A DNA stretch of 64,000 nucleotides from Segatella copri (GTDB lineage Bacteria > Bacteroidota > Bacteroidia > Bacteroidales > Bacteroidaceae): contig NZ_JAPDVG010000001.1 in NCBI RefSeq assembly GCF_026015625.1, positions 1,798,001 to 1,862,000 of the forward strand. Direction: 5' to 3'. A program made the position numbers and the translations under genes. A model generated the notes under the pieces. That model was not told where the DNA came from, did no database searches, and worked only from the letters and a program-made list of their open reading frames with translations. Below are positions 44,742 through 54,296 of the stretch, one piece after another; positions within the stretch are counted from its first letter, which is position 1; each line of letters begins with the position of its first letter.

Positions 44742-45668
44742 ATGAAGACTTATTGGAATATAGACAAGAATCTGACTGTACTCAATGAGTGGCAGCCAAA
44801 CTGCTGGATACAAGTAACATGTCCAACTGATGAAGACCAGCGCTTGCTGGAAGAAGAATTCAAGATCCCTGATTATTTCCTCTCGGATATCAGCGATACC
44901 GATGAGCGTGCCCGCTATGAATATGACGATGGCTGGATGCTCATCATCCTCCGTATCCCTTATGTCAAGGAAATACGCAGCCGTACCCCATACACCACCG
45001 TGCCTCTGGGTATCATCCATAAGCGCGATGTTACCATCACCGTATGCTATTATGAAACCAATATGATGATTGATTTCGTAAGCTACCAGCAGAAGCGCAG
45101 CGAGGGGTTCACCGACTATGTAGACATGACCTTCCGTCTCTTCCTTTCATCAGCGGTTTGGTATCTGAAGCGATTGAAACAGATCAATTCGCTCATAGAA
45201 AAGGCAAAACGAAACCTCGATCATGGTGTGAACAATGAGAGCCTGATTGGCCTGAGCCGCCTGCAGGACTCCCTTACCTACTTCATCACCTCTATCCGAG
45301 GCAACGAGAATCTCCTGTCTAAGTTGAAGTTCAAGCTGCAGGTGGACGAACTTGATGCCGACCTCATCGAAGACGTAAACATCGAGATGACACAGGCACG
45401 CGAAACTACAAGCATCTACTCCGACATTCTGGAGTCGACGATGGATACCTATTCGAGCATCATCAACAACAACATGAATACCACGATGCGTACCTTGACT
45501 AGTATCAGTATCGTCATGATGTTGCCTACGCTGATTTCCTCATTGTTCGGTATGAACTTAATCAACGGTATGGAAGACAGCCATTACGGATTTGCCATTG
45601 CCCTGGTTATCTCCGTGCTCGTTTCTGCACTTTCATGGGGCTTCCTCAGATACAAGCGCCTGCTCTAA
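44742..45668 (+). CDS. corA: CorA family magnesium/cobalt transporter
   Basis: The protein has 308 residues. A cytoplasmic alpha/beta domain is followed by long helices and two C-terminal membrane segments. The signature GMN is seen in SSLFGMNLING (near 269), after TM1 (SISIVMMLPTLISSLF); TM2 is YGFAIALVISVLVSALSWGFLRYKRLL with the basic ending typical of the family. It forms a pentameric channel for Mg2+ (or Co2+). The start codon at 44742 follows directly on the structured leader. Confidence 0.94.
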   Translation: MKTYWNIDKNLTVLNEWQPNCWIQVTCPTDEDQRLLEEEFKIPDYFLSDISDTDERARYEYDDGWMLIILRIPYVKEIRSRTPYTTVPLGIIHKRDVTITVCYYETNMMIDFVSYQQKRSEGFTDYVDMTFRLFLSSAVWYLKRLKQINSLIEKAKRNLDHGVNNESLIGLSRLQDSLTYFITSIRGNENLLSKLKFKLQVDELDADLIEDVNIEMTQARETTSIYSDILESTMDTYSSIINNNMNTTMRTLTSISIVMMLPTLISSLFGMNLINGMEDSHYGFAIALVISVLVSALSWGFLRYKRLL

Positions 45669-45764
45669 GCATATACCACTCTGATATGCATTAAGTAGCC
45701 TGAAAGAGCACATAAAACGATGATTAGCAAGAAAAAGGCAATTATAAATACAAAAAAAATTAAA

Positions 45765-45802
45765 AAATCGAATATCATGGCAAGATATTCGATTTTTTTT
45801 TT
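45765..45802 (+). terminator. Terminator of corA
   Basis: AAATCGAATATC / GATATTCGATTT, a 12-bp perfect stem with a 7-base loop, followed by a long T-run (T11 in total). The A-run on the left makes it bidirectional. Confidence 0.88.
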
Positions 45803-45903
45803 TAAGTTTGCAACTTATTAATAATATAATTTTGTATGGGGTCGAATTGCGGATAAGCGACTACCGGCCCAAGAAACTCGAATCATAAACTAAACAAAGT
45901 GAC

Positions 45904-47673
45904 ATGATGGACTCTCAAGAAAAAGCTCTGTTGCAGCAGAGCACCCTGGAAGACCCTGCCAAGAAGGCTTATGCCACCAAGCAGGAAGTGCTCGAAAGAG
46001 TAAAGGAAATCGCTCATAGCAGCGAAAATCCAAACAAGGAGGAACTCGACCTACTCAAGACTACTTTCTACAAGATTCATCTCGCAGAAAGAGACGCACA
46101 GATGAAAGAGTATCTCGCAAAAGGCGGTGACCCAGAGAAGTATATTCTTCTACCGGATGACACCGAAGAAGCCTTCAAGGCTGAGATGCAACTCATCAAG
46201 GAGAAAAGAGCCAAGATCTTCCTGGCACAAGAAGAAGAAAAACAAGATAATCTCCGCAAAAAAGAGGAAATTATCGAAAAGATAAAGGCCATGACCACCT
46301 CACCGGAGGAGGCCAACAAATCATATCAGGACTTCAAGGCCTTGCAGCAGGAATGGAAGGAAATCAAGAACATCCCTGCAGACAAGGCAAACGAGGTATG
46401 GAAGAACTACCAGCTCTATGTAGAGCAGTTCTACGACATGCTCAAGTTGAACAGCGAAGCCCGCGAATATGATTTCAAGAAGAATCTTGAAGCCAAGACC
46501 AAACTCTGCGAGGCTGCAGAGAAACTCAATGAGGAAGAGGATGTTATTTCTGCCTTCCACCAGCTTCAGGACCTCCATCAGCAATATCGTGAGATTGGTC
46601 CTGTTGCCAAGGAGTTGAGAGAACAGATTTGGGAGCGTTTCAAGGCTGCCAGCACTGTTATCAACAAGAAGCACCAGCAGCACTTCGAAGACCTGCGTGC
46701 CAAGGAAGAGGAAAACCTCGCCAAGAAAACTGCCCTCTGCGAAAAGGTAGAGGCTGCCAACCAAGGAGAATACAAGACTGCTAAGGACTGGGAGAAGGTT
46801 ACCCAGGAAATCATAGAGATTCAGAAAGAGTGGCGCACTATCGGTTTTGCCCCTCAGAAGATGAACGTCAAGATTTTCGAGCGTTTCCGCATCGCCAACG
46901 ATGAATTCTTCAACAAGAAGGCAGAATTCTTCAAAGGATTGAAAGATACCTACTCTGCCAATCTCGAAAAGAAACAGCAACTCGTAAACAAGGCAAAGGA
47001 ACTGGCTGACAGTACAGACTGGAAGAAGACTGGCGACAAGTTCATCGCTCTTCAGAAAGAATGGAAGAAGGTGGGTACCGTACCTCATAAACAAGGCGAA
47101 TTGCTCTGGAAGGAATTTCTGGATACCTGCAACAAGTTCTTTGAAGCCCGCAACAAGCAGAATGCTGGTTCACGCAGCGAGGAACATGCCAATCTGGACA
47201 AGAAGCGCAACATCATTGCCCAGCTCAAGGAACTTGTAGTTGCAGAGATTTCAGACAACGATTTCCAGAAGAAACTCAAAGATCTTGCCAAGCAATACAG
47301 TGCAATCGGACACGTTCCTTTCAAAGAGAAAGACAAGGTCTATAAAGAGTATCATGAGGCTATCGATGCAGCCTACGAGAAACTTCATGCCACCAACGCA
47401 AAGCGCCACTTCGACAACTTCAAGAACAACTTGAAGAATGTTGCCAAGGAAGGCGGCAATGCACTCGGCAATGAGCGTGGCAAACTCTTGCGCCGCTACG
47501 ACCAGTTGCGCAGCGAGATTACTACCTACGAGAACAACCTCGGTTTCTTCAATACGGCCAGCAAGAAGGGCAACAGCCTGGTAGAAGAAATGAACCGTAA
47601 GATTGAGAAACTCAAGGCTGACCTCGAAATGGTAAAGCAGAAAATCAAGGCCATTGATGCCGAGAAGAAATAA
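45904..47673 (+). CDS. DUF349 domain protein
   Basis: The protein has 589 residues, no signal peptide, and is almost wholly helical and charged. At least five DUF349 repeats are seen, each with a W-K/R-x-I/V-G core: FKALQQEWKEIKNIPADKANEVWKNY, LHQQYREIGPVAKELREQIWERF, IQKEWRTIGFAPQKMNVKIFERF, LQKEWKKVGTVPHKQGELLWKEF and LAKQYSAIGHVPFKEKDKVYKEY. A C-terminal coiled coil ends the protein. The family has no firm biochemical role; it is conserved in Bacteroidota. The second codon is also ATG, so the start may be 45904 or 45907. Confidence 0.88.
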   Translation: MMDSQEKALLQQSTLEDPAKKAYATKQEVLERVKEIAHSSENPNKEELDLLKTTFYKIHLAERDAQMKEYLAKGGDPEKYILLPDDTEEAFKAEMQLIKEKRAKIFLAQEEEKQDNLRKKEEIIEKIKAMTTSPEEANKSYQDFKALQQEWKEIKNIPADKANEVWKNYQLYVEQFYDMLKLNSEAREYDFKKNLEAKTKLCEAAEKLNEEEDVISAFHQLQDLHQQYREIGPVAKELREQIWERFKAASTVINKKHQQHFEDLRAKEEENLAKKTALCEKVEAANQGEYKTAKDWEKVTQEIIEIQKEWRTIGFAPQKMNVKIFERFRIANDEFFNKKAEFFKGLKDTYSANLEKKQQLVNKAKELADSTDWKKTGDKFIALQKEWKKVGTVPHKQGELLWKEFLDTCNKFFEARNKQNAGSRSEEHANLDKKRNIIAQLKELVVAEISDNDFQKKLKDLAKQYSAIGHVPFKEKDKVYKEYHEAIDAAYEKLHATNAKRHFDNFKNNLKNVAKEGGNALGNERGKLLRRYDQLRSEITTYENNLGFFNTASKKGNSLVEEMNRKIEKLKADLEMVKQKIKAIDAEKK

Positions 47674-47677
47674 ATAC

Positions 47678-47713
47678 AATAAACCCCAGGGCGAAAGCTC
47701 TGGGGTTTATTGT
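47678..47713. terminator. Bidirectional terminator between the DUF349 gene and the tRNA genes
   Basis: AATAAACCCCAG pairs with CTGGGGTTTATT around a GGCGAAAGCT loop. It ends the DUF349 transcript (+) and may also end the tRNA transcript (-). Confidence 0.8.
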
Positions 47714-47792
47714 TATGAATACTCCATAAAACAGAATTCCTATAAACAAAAAAAACACCTTTCATTACTGAAAGATGCCTTACCGTATGAGT

Positions 47793-47862
47793 TGGGATAC
47801 CCGGACTCGAACCAGGAATGACAGGACCAGAATCTGTAGTGTTACCATTACACCATATCCCA
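47793..47862 (-). tRNA. tRNA-Gln (anticodon CTG), copy 1
   Basis: On the minus strand the cloverleaf reads: acceptor TGGGATA/TATCCCA, D-stem GTGT/ACAC, anticodon loop TTCTGGT with anticodon CTG, T-arm CCTGG-TTCGAGT-CCGGG. The closing pair of the anticodon stem is A-C. Discriminator A; CCA not encoded. Confidence 0.93.
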
Positions 47863-47888
47863 AACTTAAAATAGAACTTTTTGATTGT

Positions 47889-47958
47889 TGGGATACCCGG
47901 ACTCGAACCAGGAATGACAGGACCAGAATCTGTAGTGTTACCATTACACCATATCCCA
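47889..47958 (-). tRNA. tRNA-Gln (anticodon CTG), copy 2
   Basis: Base-for-base identical to copy 1 over 70 bases, 26 bases upstream of it on the minus strand. Both are transcribed from the promoter at about 48000. Confidence 0.93.
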
Positions 47959-47997
47959 ATATCAGCAAACGAGATGTTCTTTTTCTCAATTGCGAGT

Positions 47998-48007
47998 GCA
48001 AAGGTAC
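47998..48007 (-). promoter_or_regulatory. -7 box of the tRNA-Gln pair
   Basis: On the minus strand GTACCTTTGC lies about 40 bases before the first tRNA gene (copy 2). Confidence 0.6.
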
Positions 48008-48120
48008 TAGTTTTTTTTGAACCTACAAAATTTTTCGGCACTTTTTTCTAAAAAAAGCGCAATTTCTTTAATTTTCCACATTTTTTTTGCCTTTTAAGTC
48101 GATTTTCCATTATAATAATG

Positions 48121-48129
48121 TATCTTTGC
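48121..48129 (+). promoter_or_regulatory. -7 box of the rsfS-ftsH-cdsA operon
   Basis: TATCTTTGC, 42 bases before the rsfS start. The AT-rich run upstream fits the usual promoter context. Confidence 0.65.
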
Positions 48130-48171
48130 AGAAAAATAGAGAATATAAATTAAGTAAGAAAGAAAAGATAA

Positions 48172-48531
48172 ATGAACACAGTTAAACAACTCGTAGAGAC
48201 TATTAAAGAAGGTATACAAGAAAAGAAAGGTCAAGACATTGTTATCGCCGACCTGACAGAAATCGATGGAAGCATTGCCAAGTACTTCATCATCTGCCAG
48301 GGAGGAAGCCCTACTCAGGTTGAAGCTATCGCAGGTTCTGTGGGAGACATCGTGCGCAAGAATCTGAAAGAAAAACCTGTAAATGTAGCAGGTCTCGGCA
48401 ACGACCAGTGGGTGGCAATGGACTTTGTTGACGTATTAGTACACATCTTCCTTCCGGAAGTACGTGCTTATTACGACCTCGAACATTTATGGGAGGATGC
48501 AAAGCTTACCCATATACCTGATCTCGACTAG
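48172..48531 (+). CDS. rsfS: Ribosome silencing factor
   Basis: The protein has 119 residues and the RsfS/Iojap fold: DIVIADLTEIDGSIAKYFIICQGGSPTQVEAIA, then GLGNDQWVAMDFVDVLVHIFLPEVRAYYDLEHLW. It binds uL14 on the 50S subunit and blocks joining with the 30S under starvation. ftsH starts 70 bases downstream; this gene order is common in Bacteroidota. Confidence 0.95.
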   Translation: MNTVKQLVETIKEGIQEKKGQDIVIADLTEIDGSIAKYFIICQGGSPTQVEAIAGSVGDIVRKNLKEKPVNVAGLGNDQWVAMDFVDVLVHIFLPEVRAYYDLEHLWEDAKLTHIPDLD

Positions 48532-48601
48532 TCAGTCTCTCCCATTCTACATGATGGATCAGACATTGTTTTTCGACTAAAAGTTATACATATAAAATAA
48601 A

Positions 48602-50692
48602 ATGGAACAAAGCAATAATATGAAGCCTCGTGGCAATGGCGGACCAAAGATGCCACGATTTAATATGACCTGGCTTTTCACCATCTGCCTCATCACCATG
48701 ATCATCCTCTTCTTTACAGGAGGAGGCGATGCGATTGGAGGCAGCGCTGCCAAGGAAGCTACATACACCCAGTTCAAACAGTATGTAGACAAGGGTTATG
48801 TGCTCAGTGTTGTGGCCAATAAAACAGAAAGCACCCTCAAAATATACATCAACCCGAAATATACGCGCGATGTATACAATATGCCGGCAAAGTCTGTAGG
48901 TCCTAACCCATACGTAAAAGTACAGTTCGGCTCGGTTGACGAAGTGGAACGCTATGCCAACCAGATGTTGAAGGAAAAGAAGATACGCTCCTTCAGCTAC
49001 GACAACCAGAAGGATAACGACTTCTTAAGCACGCTCTTCAATCTGGCACCTCTGCTCTTCTTCGTATTCTTCATCCTTTGGATGTCTGGAAGATTCAGCG
49101 GCGGTATGGGCAGCGGCGGTATGGGCGGCGGCATCTTCAGCGTGGGCAAAAGCAAAGCTAAGATGTACGAAAAGGGAAATGCCATCGGCATCACCTTTAA
49201 GGATGTGGCCGGACAGGAAGGGGCCAAGCAGGAAGTGAAGGAAATTGTAGACTTCCTGAAAAACCCACAAAAATATACCGACTTGGGTGGTAAGATTCCA
49301 AAGGGAGCCCTTCTCGTAGGCCCTCCGGGAACTGGTAAGACACTCTTGGCTAAGGCTGTTGCCGGCGAGGCTGGCGTACCTTTCTTCTCCATGAGCGGTT
49401 CCGACTTCGTTGAAATGTTCGTAGGTGTAGGTGCCTCACGTGTACGCGACCTGTTCCGCCAGGCTAAAGAGAAATCACCTTGTATCATCTTTATCGATGA
49501 GATTGATGCTGTAGGCCGTGCCCGCAGCAAGAACCCAGCCATGGGTGGTAATGATGAGCGCGAGAACACCTTGAACGCTCTCCTTACAGAGATGGATGGT
49601 TTCGGTACCAACAGTGGTGTCATCATCCTTGCAGCTACCAACCGTGTAGACATGCTCGACAGCGCCTTGCTCCGTGCCGGACGTTTCGACCGCGAAATTC
49701 ACGTAGATCTCCCTGGTTTGAACGAACGTAAGGCTATCTTCCTGGTTCATCTCAAACCTATCAAGATAGACGAAACAGTAGATGTTGATCTCCTGGCACG
49801 CCAGACTCCAGGGTTCTCGGGTGCAGATATTGCCAACGTTTGTAACGAGGCAGCCCTCATTGCTGCACGCCACGACAAGAAGGCTGTGTGCAAACAGGAT
49901 TTCCTCGATGCAGTAGACCGTATTGTAGGCGGTCTGGAGAAGAAGACTAAGGTGATGACTGCCGACGAGAAGCGTAGCATCGCTCTCCACGAAGCAGGCC
50001 ACGCAACCATCTCATGGTTCTGCCAGTATGCCAACCCTCTCATCAAGGTTACCATCGTGCCTCGTGGTCAGGCTCTCGGTGCTGCATGGTATCTGCCAGA
50101 AGAGCGCCAGATAACCACCAAGGAACAGATGCTCGACGAGATGTGTTCATTAATGGGTGGACGTGCCGCAGAAGAACTCTTCACCGGTCATATTTCGTCA
50201 GGAGCCATGAACGACCTGGAGCGCGCCACAAAGAGTGCTTATGGTATGGTAGCTTATCTCGGTATGAGCAAGACGTTGCCAAACATCTGCTTTTACAACC
50301 GGAACGAATATGCATTCCAGCGTCCGTACTCTGAGTCTACAGCCCGCGAGATAGACCAGGAAGTTCTGAAGATTGTCAACGAGCAGTATACCCGTGCCAA
50401 GAACATTCTGATGGAGCACAAGGAAGGCCACAATGCCTTAGCAGAACTTCTGATCAAGAAAGAGGTGATTATGGCAGAAGACGTAGAACATATCTTTGGC
50501 AAGCGCCCTTGGTTGAGCCGTTCGCAGGAAATCATGGAAGACGAACAGCCTAAGATAGACGATGACGCCGTAAAGGAACTTCCTGAAGTTCAGGCTGCCA
50601 TCAAGGAGCATGAAGAGAACCAGAAGAAGAATGCAGATTCTGAAGAGACTTCCAAGAAGGATGAAGGTTCGGAAGAAAACAAGAACGAATAA
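48602..50692 (+). CDS. ftsH: ATP-dependent zinc metalloprotease FtsH
   Basis: The protein has 696 residues. One membrane helix near the N-terminus ([19 protein letters not shown]) and a second near 150 ([21 protein letters not shown]) enclose a periplasmic domain, followed by a Gly/Met-rich linker. The AAA+ domain has Walker A GPPGTGKT (near 239), Walker [12 protein letters not shown] and the [23 protein letters not shown]. The zinc site is HEAGH (near 462). It degrades misassembled membrane proteins and short-lived regulators. The acidic C-terminal tail (about 50 residues of E/K/D) is disordered. cdsA follows after 11 bases. Confidence 0.97.
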   Translation: MEQSNNMKPRGNGGPKMPRFNMTWLFTICLITMIILFFTGGGDAIGGSAAKEATYTQFKQYVDKGYVLSVVANKTESTLKIYINPKYTRDVYNMPAKSVGPNPYVKVQFGSVDEVERYANQMLKEKKIRSFSYDNQKDNDFLSTLFNLAPLLFFVFFILWMSGRFSGGMGSGGMGGGIFSVGKSKAKMYEKGNAIGITFKDVAGQEGAKQEVKEIVDFLKNPQKYTDLGGKIPKGALLVGPPGTGKTLLAKAVAGEAGVPFFSMSGSDFVEMFVGVGASRVRDLFRQAKEKSPCIIFIDEIDAVGRARSKNPAMGGNDERENTLNALLTEMDGFGTNSGVIILAATNRVDMLDSALLRAGRFDREIHVDLPGLNERKAIFLVHLKPIKIDETVDVDLLARQTPGFSGADIANVCNEAALIAARHDKKAVCKQDFLDAVDRIVGGLEKKTKVMTADEKRSIALHEAGHATISWFCQYANPLIKVTIVPRGQALGAAWYLPEERQITTKEQMLDEMCSLMGGRAAEELFTGHISSGAMNDLERATKSAYGMVAYLGMSKTLPNICFYNRNEYAFQRPYSESTAREIDQEVLKIVNEQYTRAKNILMEHKEGHNALAELLIKKEVIMAEDVEHIFGKRPWLSRSQEIMEDEQPKIDDDAVKELPEVQAAIKEHEENQKKNADSEETSKKDEGSEENKNE

Positions 50693-50703
50693 AACAAACC
50701 GAT

Positions 50704-51570
50704 ATGACTGACAAACAGAAGAATCTAGTGATAAGATCCATCACAGGCGTATTTTTCGTGGTGTGCATGGTATCTTGCTTTCTCAATCCCAGGGCAATGG
50801 TTATCCTGTTCGCCCTCATTACCGGATTGAGCATATGGGAGTATTGCGGATTAGTTAACCAGAAGGAGAATGTTACGGTAAACCGTTTCATCAGCACCGT
50901 GGCGGGTGTTTACTTCTTCCTTGCCGTGGCTGGTTTCCGCATGGGCATTGTGGGCAATTTCGTGGTTTTCGTACCTTATCTGCTCACCATCCTCTATCTC
51001 TTCATCAGCGAACTGTATACAGGCAACAAGGATGCCATCAACGATTGGGCTTACACTATGCTCTCTCAGTTGTACATCGCCTTGCCTTTCTCGATGATCA
51101 ATGTATTGAGTTTCGAGACATCAGCTTTCGATGGCCAGATACATTACGACATGCTGCTGCCTTTGAGTATTTTCATTTTCCTCTGGACCAATGATACCGG
51201 TGCCTATTGCAGCGGTTCGCTTTTCGGCAAGCATAAGCTCTTTCCTCGCATCAGTCCAGCCAAGAGTTGGGAAGGCAGCATAGGCGGAGGTATATTCGTA
51301 CTGATAGCAGCAGGCATTATCGGCTATATTGCCAACGATGGCGAAGCCCATCGTCTCAGCATTCTCGGTTGGGAAGGTTTAGGTCTGGTTGTGGTATTCT
51401 TCGGCACATGGGGCGATCTGGTAGAAAGCCTCTTCAAGCGTACCCTCGGAGTAAAGGATAGCGGCAACATCCTGCCAGGACATGGAGGCATGCTCGACCG
51501 CTTCGACTCTTCGCTCATGGCGATACCGGCAGCAGTAATCTACCTATACACCATCCAGTTGTTTGGATAA
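50704..51570 (+). CDS. cdsA: Phosphatidate cytidylyltransferase
   Basis: The protein has 288 residues with about eight membrane helices. The family signature is visible at the C-terminus: VESLFKRTLGVKDSGNILPGHGGMLDRFDSSL. It makes CDP-diacylglycerol from phosphatidate and CTP, the branch point of phospholipid synthesis. It is the third gene of rsfS-ftsH-cdsA. Confidence 0.95.
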   Translation: MTDKQKNLVIRSITGVFFVVCMVSCFLNPRAMVILFALITGLSIWEYCGLVNQKENVTVNRFISTVAGVYFFLAVAGFRMGIVGNFVVFVPYLLTILYLFISELYTGNKDAINDWAYTMLSQLYIALPFSMINVLSFETSAFDGQIHYDMLLPLSIFIFLWTNDTGAYCSGSLFGKHKLFPRISPAKSWEGSIGGGIFVLIAAGIIGYIANDGEAHRLSILGWEGLGLVVVFFGTWGDLVESLFKRTLGVKDSGNILPGHGGMLDRFDSSLMAIPAAVIYLYTIQLFG

Positions 51571-51624
51571 TACATCTTTTATGAGATAAAGGCCAAACTT
51601 TAGTTTGGTCAAGCACAAAGAAAG

Positions 51625-51659
51625 GCAGGGATTCCTCAAAGAACCCCTGCTTTTTTTTT
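51625..51659 (+). terminator. Terminator of the rsfS-ftsH-cdsA operon
   Basis: GCAGGGATTC / GAACCCCTGC with one mismatch, followed by nine T. Confidence 0.82.
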
Positions 51660-51725
51660 CATATCACCATAAAAAACACAAGTAGCTTCGTTGGCTCACG
51701 AAAGTACTTGCGATAAACTATGCTG

Positions 51726-52679
51726 TTATCTGTTATATTTCTTCAGTGCCTGCTTCACCATCTTGCCCCATGGCTTGATGAGATCATCTGTCCAGTTGCC
51801 GGTAGCCTTGGCACGTGGCAAAAGCATGGAACAGGTTTCATCCTTATCCGAAACCGACCAGTTTACCCAACTCACCTTGTTTTTCTCCATTACATCGAGC
51901 CATTTCTGATACTCTTCAGGAGCCAGAGGACCATTACCCGAAGCCTCCATACCAGCACATTCTGATACAAAGACCGGCAAACCGCTCTTCACGGCAGCCT
52001 CCAGTTTATCACGCAGATAATCTTTATGGGTGGCTGCATAGAAATGAAGGGTATACATCACATTCTCCACACCCTCGATAGGGCTCTTTGCCACGATATC
52101 AATATCCTGGTCCCAATGCGGACAGCCCATCAGGATGATATTATCCGGATCATACTTTCTGATTTCCGTGATGATGGTTTTAGCGTATACCTTCAAGTCT
52201 TCCCATTTATCCTCAACAGGTTCATTGTAGAGTTCGTAAAGCACATGAGGATATTTACCATACTTCTGCGCCATCTTTCCGAAGAAGGCCTTAGCCTCGG
52301 CTGTATGCATCTTGTGTGCATGCCAGTCGATAATCACGTAGGTATCATTCTTGATGGCGGCATCTACCACCTGGGTAATGCATTTCAGAGCAAAGTCTGG
52401 ATTTTCCAGATAGTTGTCGTCTATCTGAATTCCCATGGCAGCTCTGATGATGTTGGCATACCAGTCTTGCACAAGCCATTTCACCGCTTTTTTGTTGTAG
52501 AACCGAGGCCAGATGTTGTGCCATCCCAGACTCACGCCTCTCAACACTACAGGGTTACCACTCTGGTCGCAAAGCTGCGCACCTTTTACCTGCAACTGTC
52601 CCCATTGCTTTACAGGGTTTGCTGCATACACTTGTGCCATACAAAAGAGTGCACAAATGAGGGTCATTAGTTTTTTCAT
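51726..52679 (-). CDS. GH5 family endoglucanase-like glycoside hydrolase
   Basis: The protein has 317 residues and a signal peptide (MKKLMTLICALFCMAQVYA). The single TIM-barrel catalytic domain shows the GH5 residues: acid/base Glu in YELYNEPVEDKW (near 151) and nucleophile Glu in PVFVSECAGMEA (near 239), with VIIDWHAH and YTLHFYAATH between. This is the small cellulase-like type (near subfamily 2). No binding module is attached. Likely substrate is a beta-1,4-glucan or related chain; it is not in a Sus-type locus. It stands alone on the minus strand. Confidence 0.92.
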   Translation of the reverse strand: MKKLMTLICALFCMAQVYAANPVKQWGQLQVKGAQLCDQSGNPVVLRGVSLGWHNIWPRFYNKKAVKWLVQDWYANIIRAAMGIQIDDNYLENPDFALKCITQVVDAAIKNDTYVIIDWHAHKMHTAEAKAFFGKMAQKYGKYPHVLYELYNEPVEDKWEDLKVYAKTIITEIRKYDPDNIILMGCPHWDQDIDIVAKSPIEGVENVMYTLHFYAATHKDYLRDKLEAAVKSGLPVFVSECAGMEASGNGPLAPEEYQKWLDVMEKNKVSWVNWSVSDKDETCSMLLPRAKATGNWTDDLIKPWGKMVKQALKKYNR

Positions 52680-52753
52680 TTTTTTTAGGGTTTAAAATTA
52701 AATATATATTTTTGGGTTTGTTTTTTAGGATAGCTAATACTCCTACATAGGTA

Positions 52754-52815
52754 GCAGATTACAAATCTGCCTTAGTCAGCAGTTCTGCAGCGGATTGATA
52801 TCCGCCACAGAACTG
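52754..52815. repeat. Double hairpin intergenic repeat
   Basis: First hairpin GCAGATT-acA-AATCTGC (52754-52770); second a long nested one, CAGTTCTG...GCGGAT-tgat-ATCCGC...CAGAACTG (52780-52815). No T-run follows. It lies between lpxB (3' end) and the GH5 gene (5' end), and resembles dispersed intergenic palindromes of this group. Confidence 0.65.
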
Positions 52816-52832
52816 AAAGAGATTACTTTTTA

Positions 52833-54296
52833 TTAAAACATTTCACCTTTTTCCTGTTCTTCTTCAAAGTGTTCACCCTTTTGGGCTTCCTGCGCCTCAT
52901 ACTGTGCCTGAGCTGCACGCTGCTGAGCCTCACGTGCTTTAGCCTCAGCCGCCAGTCGGGCTTTTTCTGCTCTTATTCGTGCCAGTTCAGCCTCTTCTTC
53001 TGCCCGTTTCTGCGCCGCCAAAGCTTCCTCTTCGGCACGTTTCTTAGCAGCCTCGGCTTCAGCTATCGCCTTCTGTCGCGCACGTTCTGCAGCCTCAGCT
53101 GCAGCTTTGGCTTCAGCTTCAGCACGTTCACGAGCCATACGGAGAAGCATTTCCCTACGCTTAACCAGAAGATCAAACATGATGCCCGCAGCCTCATCCG
53201 GCGCAACCTTATCGCCTAACTGAGTTCGAACTTCCTGATATTCTGCCAACATCTTATCCCTGCCAGGTTCTCCCGGAAGAATCTGATAAAGTTCGTTGGC
53301 AATACCATCAACCGTAAAGCGGTCGGCAAGCATCTCCGGCACAATCTCCTTATTGGCGATAAGATTCACCAGCGAGATAAACTTCACTTTGATGATATGC
53401 TTGAAACCGAAACGGATGAGATGAGGTACAGGCGTTTCATAACATACCACCTGAGGCACATCGAAAAGAGCCGTCTCTAAAGTTGCAGTACCACTGGTAA
53501 CAAGAGCTGCCGTAGCATGCGACAAGAGCGGATAAGTCTTGTTACGCACCAGTTTGACCGGTGTACCTTTGATAAACTTCTCATAGTATGCATCGTCTAT
53601 CGAAGGAGCACCGGCAAGCACCATCTGATAATCTTCAAAACGCTCAGCCACCTCAATCATCGCCGGCAGATTGTCTTTGATTTCCTGCAGACGGCTTCCT
53701 GCCAGCAAAGCGATAACAGGGCGATAAGTGTCAAGATTATTCTCCTGACAGAATTCCGTAAAACTCTGATGATATCCCGATTTGAACTCCCCTACTTCCT
53801 GAGCCGTAGGATTACCTACATAGTGAATAGGATAACGGTGCTTCTTTTCGAAGAACGGCACCTCGAATGGCAAGATTGAGAAGAGTTCAGCGATATCACG
53901 TTTGATGCTGCGGATCCGCCACTCCTTCCATGCCCATATCTTAGGAGAAATGTAATAATAGGCAGGGATATTAGTGTTCTTTTTCAAGAACTTAGCTATC
54001 TTGAGATTAAATCCCGGATAATCTACCAGTATCACTACATCCGGCTTCCATTTCACAATATCTTCCTTGCATCTCTTCATGTTCGAAAAGATGGTACCCA
54101 AATGTAGCAGTACAGGCACAAAACCCATATAAGCCAACTCCTTAAAATGCTTGACGCGAGTGCCACCTTCAGCAGCCATCAAATCACCGCCGAAGAAACG
54201 GAATTCAGCAAACTCGTCTATTTTTTTCAACGAGCGCATCAATCTGCTGGCATGCAAATCTCCACTAGCCTCGCCTACTATCAGGTAATACTTCAT
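52833..54296 (-). CDS. lpxB: Lipid-A-disaccharide synthase with long coiled-coil tail
   Basis: The protein has 487 residues; the usual length is about 380. The GT19 domain (residues 1 to about 380) has YLIVGEASGDLHASRLM at the start, PDVVILVDYPGFNLKIAKFLK, YYISPKIWAWKEWR and TSGTATLETALFDVPQVVCY. It joins UDP-diacylglucosamine and lipid X in lipid A synthesis at the inner membrane. From about 383 to the end comes an Ala/Glu/Lys/Arg-rich stretch (RAEAEAKAAAEAAERARQKA and similar) that should form one long helix or coiled coil. Its ATG overlaps the surE stop codon (ATGA), so the two are translationally coupled. Confidence 0.95.
   Translation of the reverse strand: MKYYLIVGEASGDLHASRLMRSLKKIDEFAEFRFFGGDLMAAEGGTRVKHFKELAYMGFVPVLLHLGTIFSNMKRCKEDIVKWKPDVVILVDYPGFNLKIAKFLKKNTNIPAYYYISPKIWAWKEWRIRSIKRDIAELFSILPFEVPFFEKKHRYPIHYVGNPTAQEVGEFKSGYHQSFTEFCQENNLDTYRPVIALLAGSRLQEIKDNLPAMIEVAERFEDYQMVLAGAPSIDDAYYEKFIKGTPVKLVRNKTYPLLSHATAALVTSGTATLETALFDVPQVVCYETPVPHLIRFGFKHIIKVKFISLVNLIANKEIVPEMLADRFTVDGIANELYQILPGEPGRDKMLAEYQEVRTQLGDKVAPDEAAGIMFDLLVKRREMLLRMARERAEAEAKAAAEAAERARQKAIAEAEAAKKRAEEEALAAQKRAEEEAELARIRAEKARLAAEAKAREAQQRAAQAQYEAQEAQKGEHFEEEQEKGEMF

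Noticed and set aside
47526..48041. Minus-strand 171-residue open frame and the plus-strand frames at 47775
   Set aside because: They read through the two tRNA-Gln genes; the repeated peptide is the doubled tRNA.
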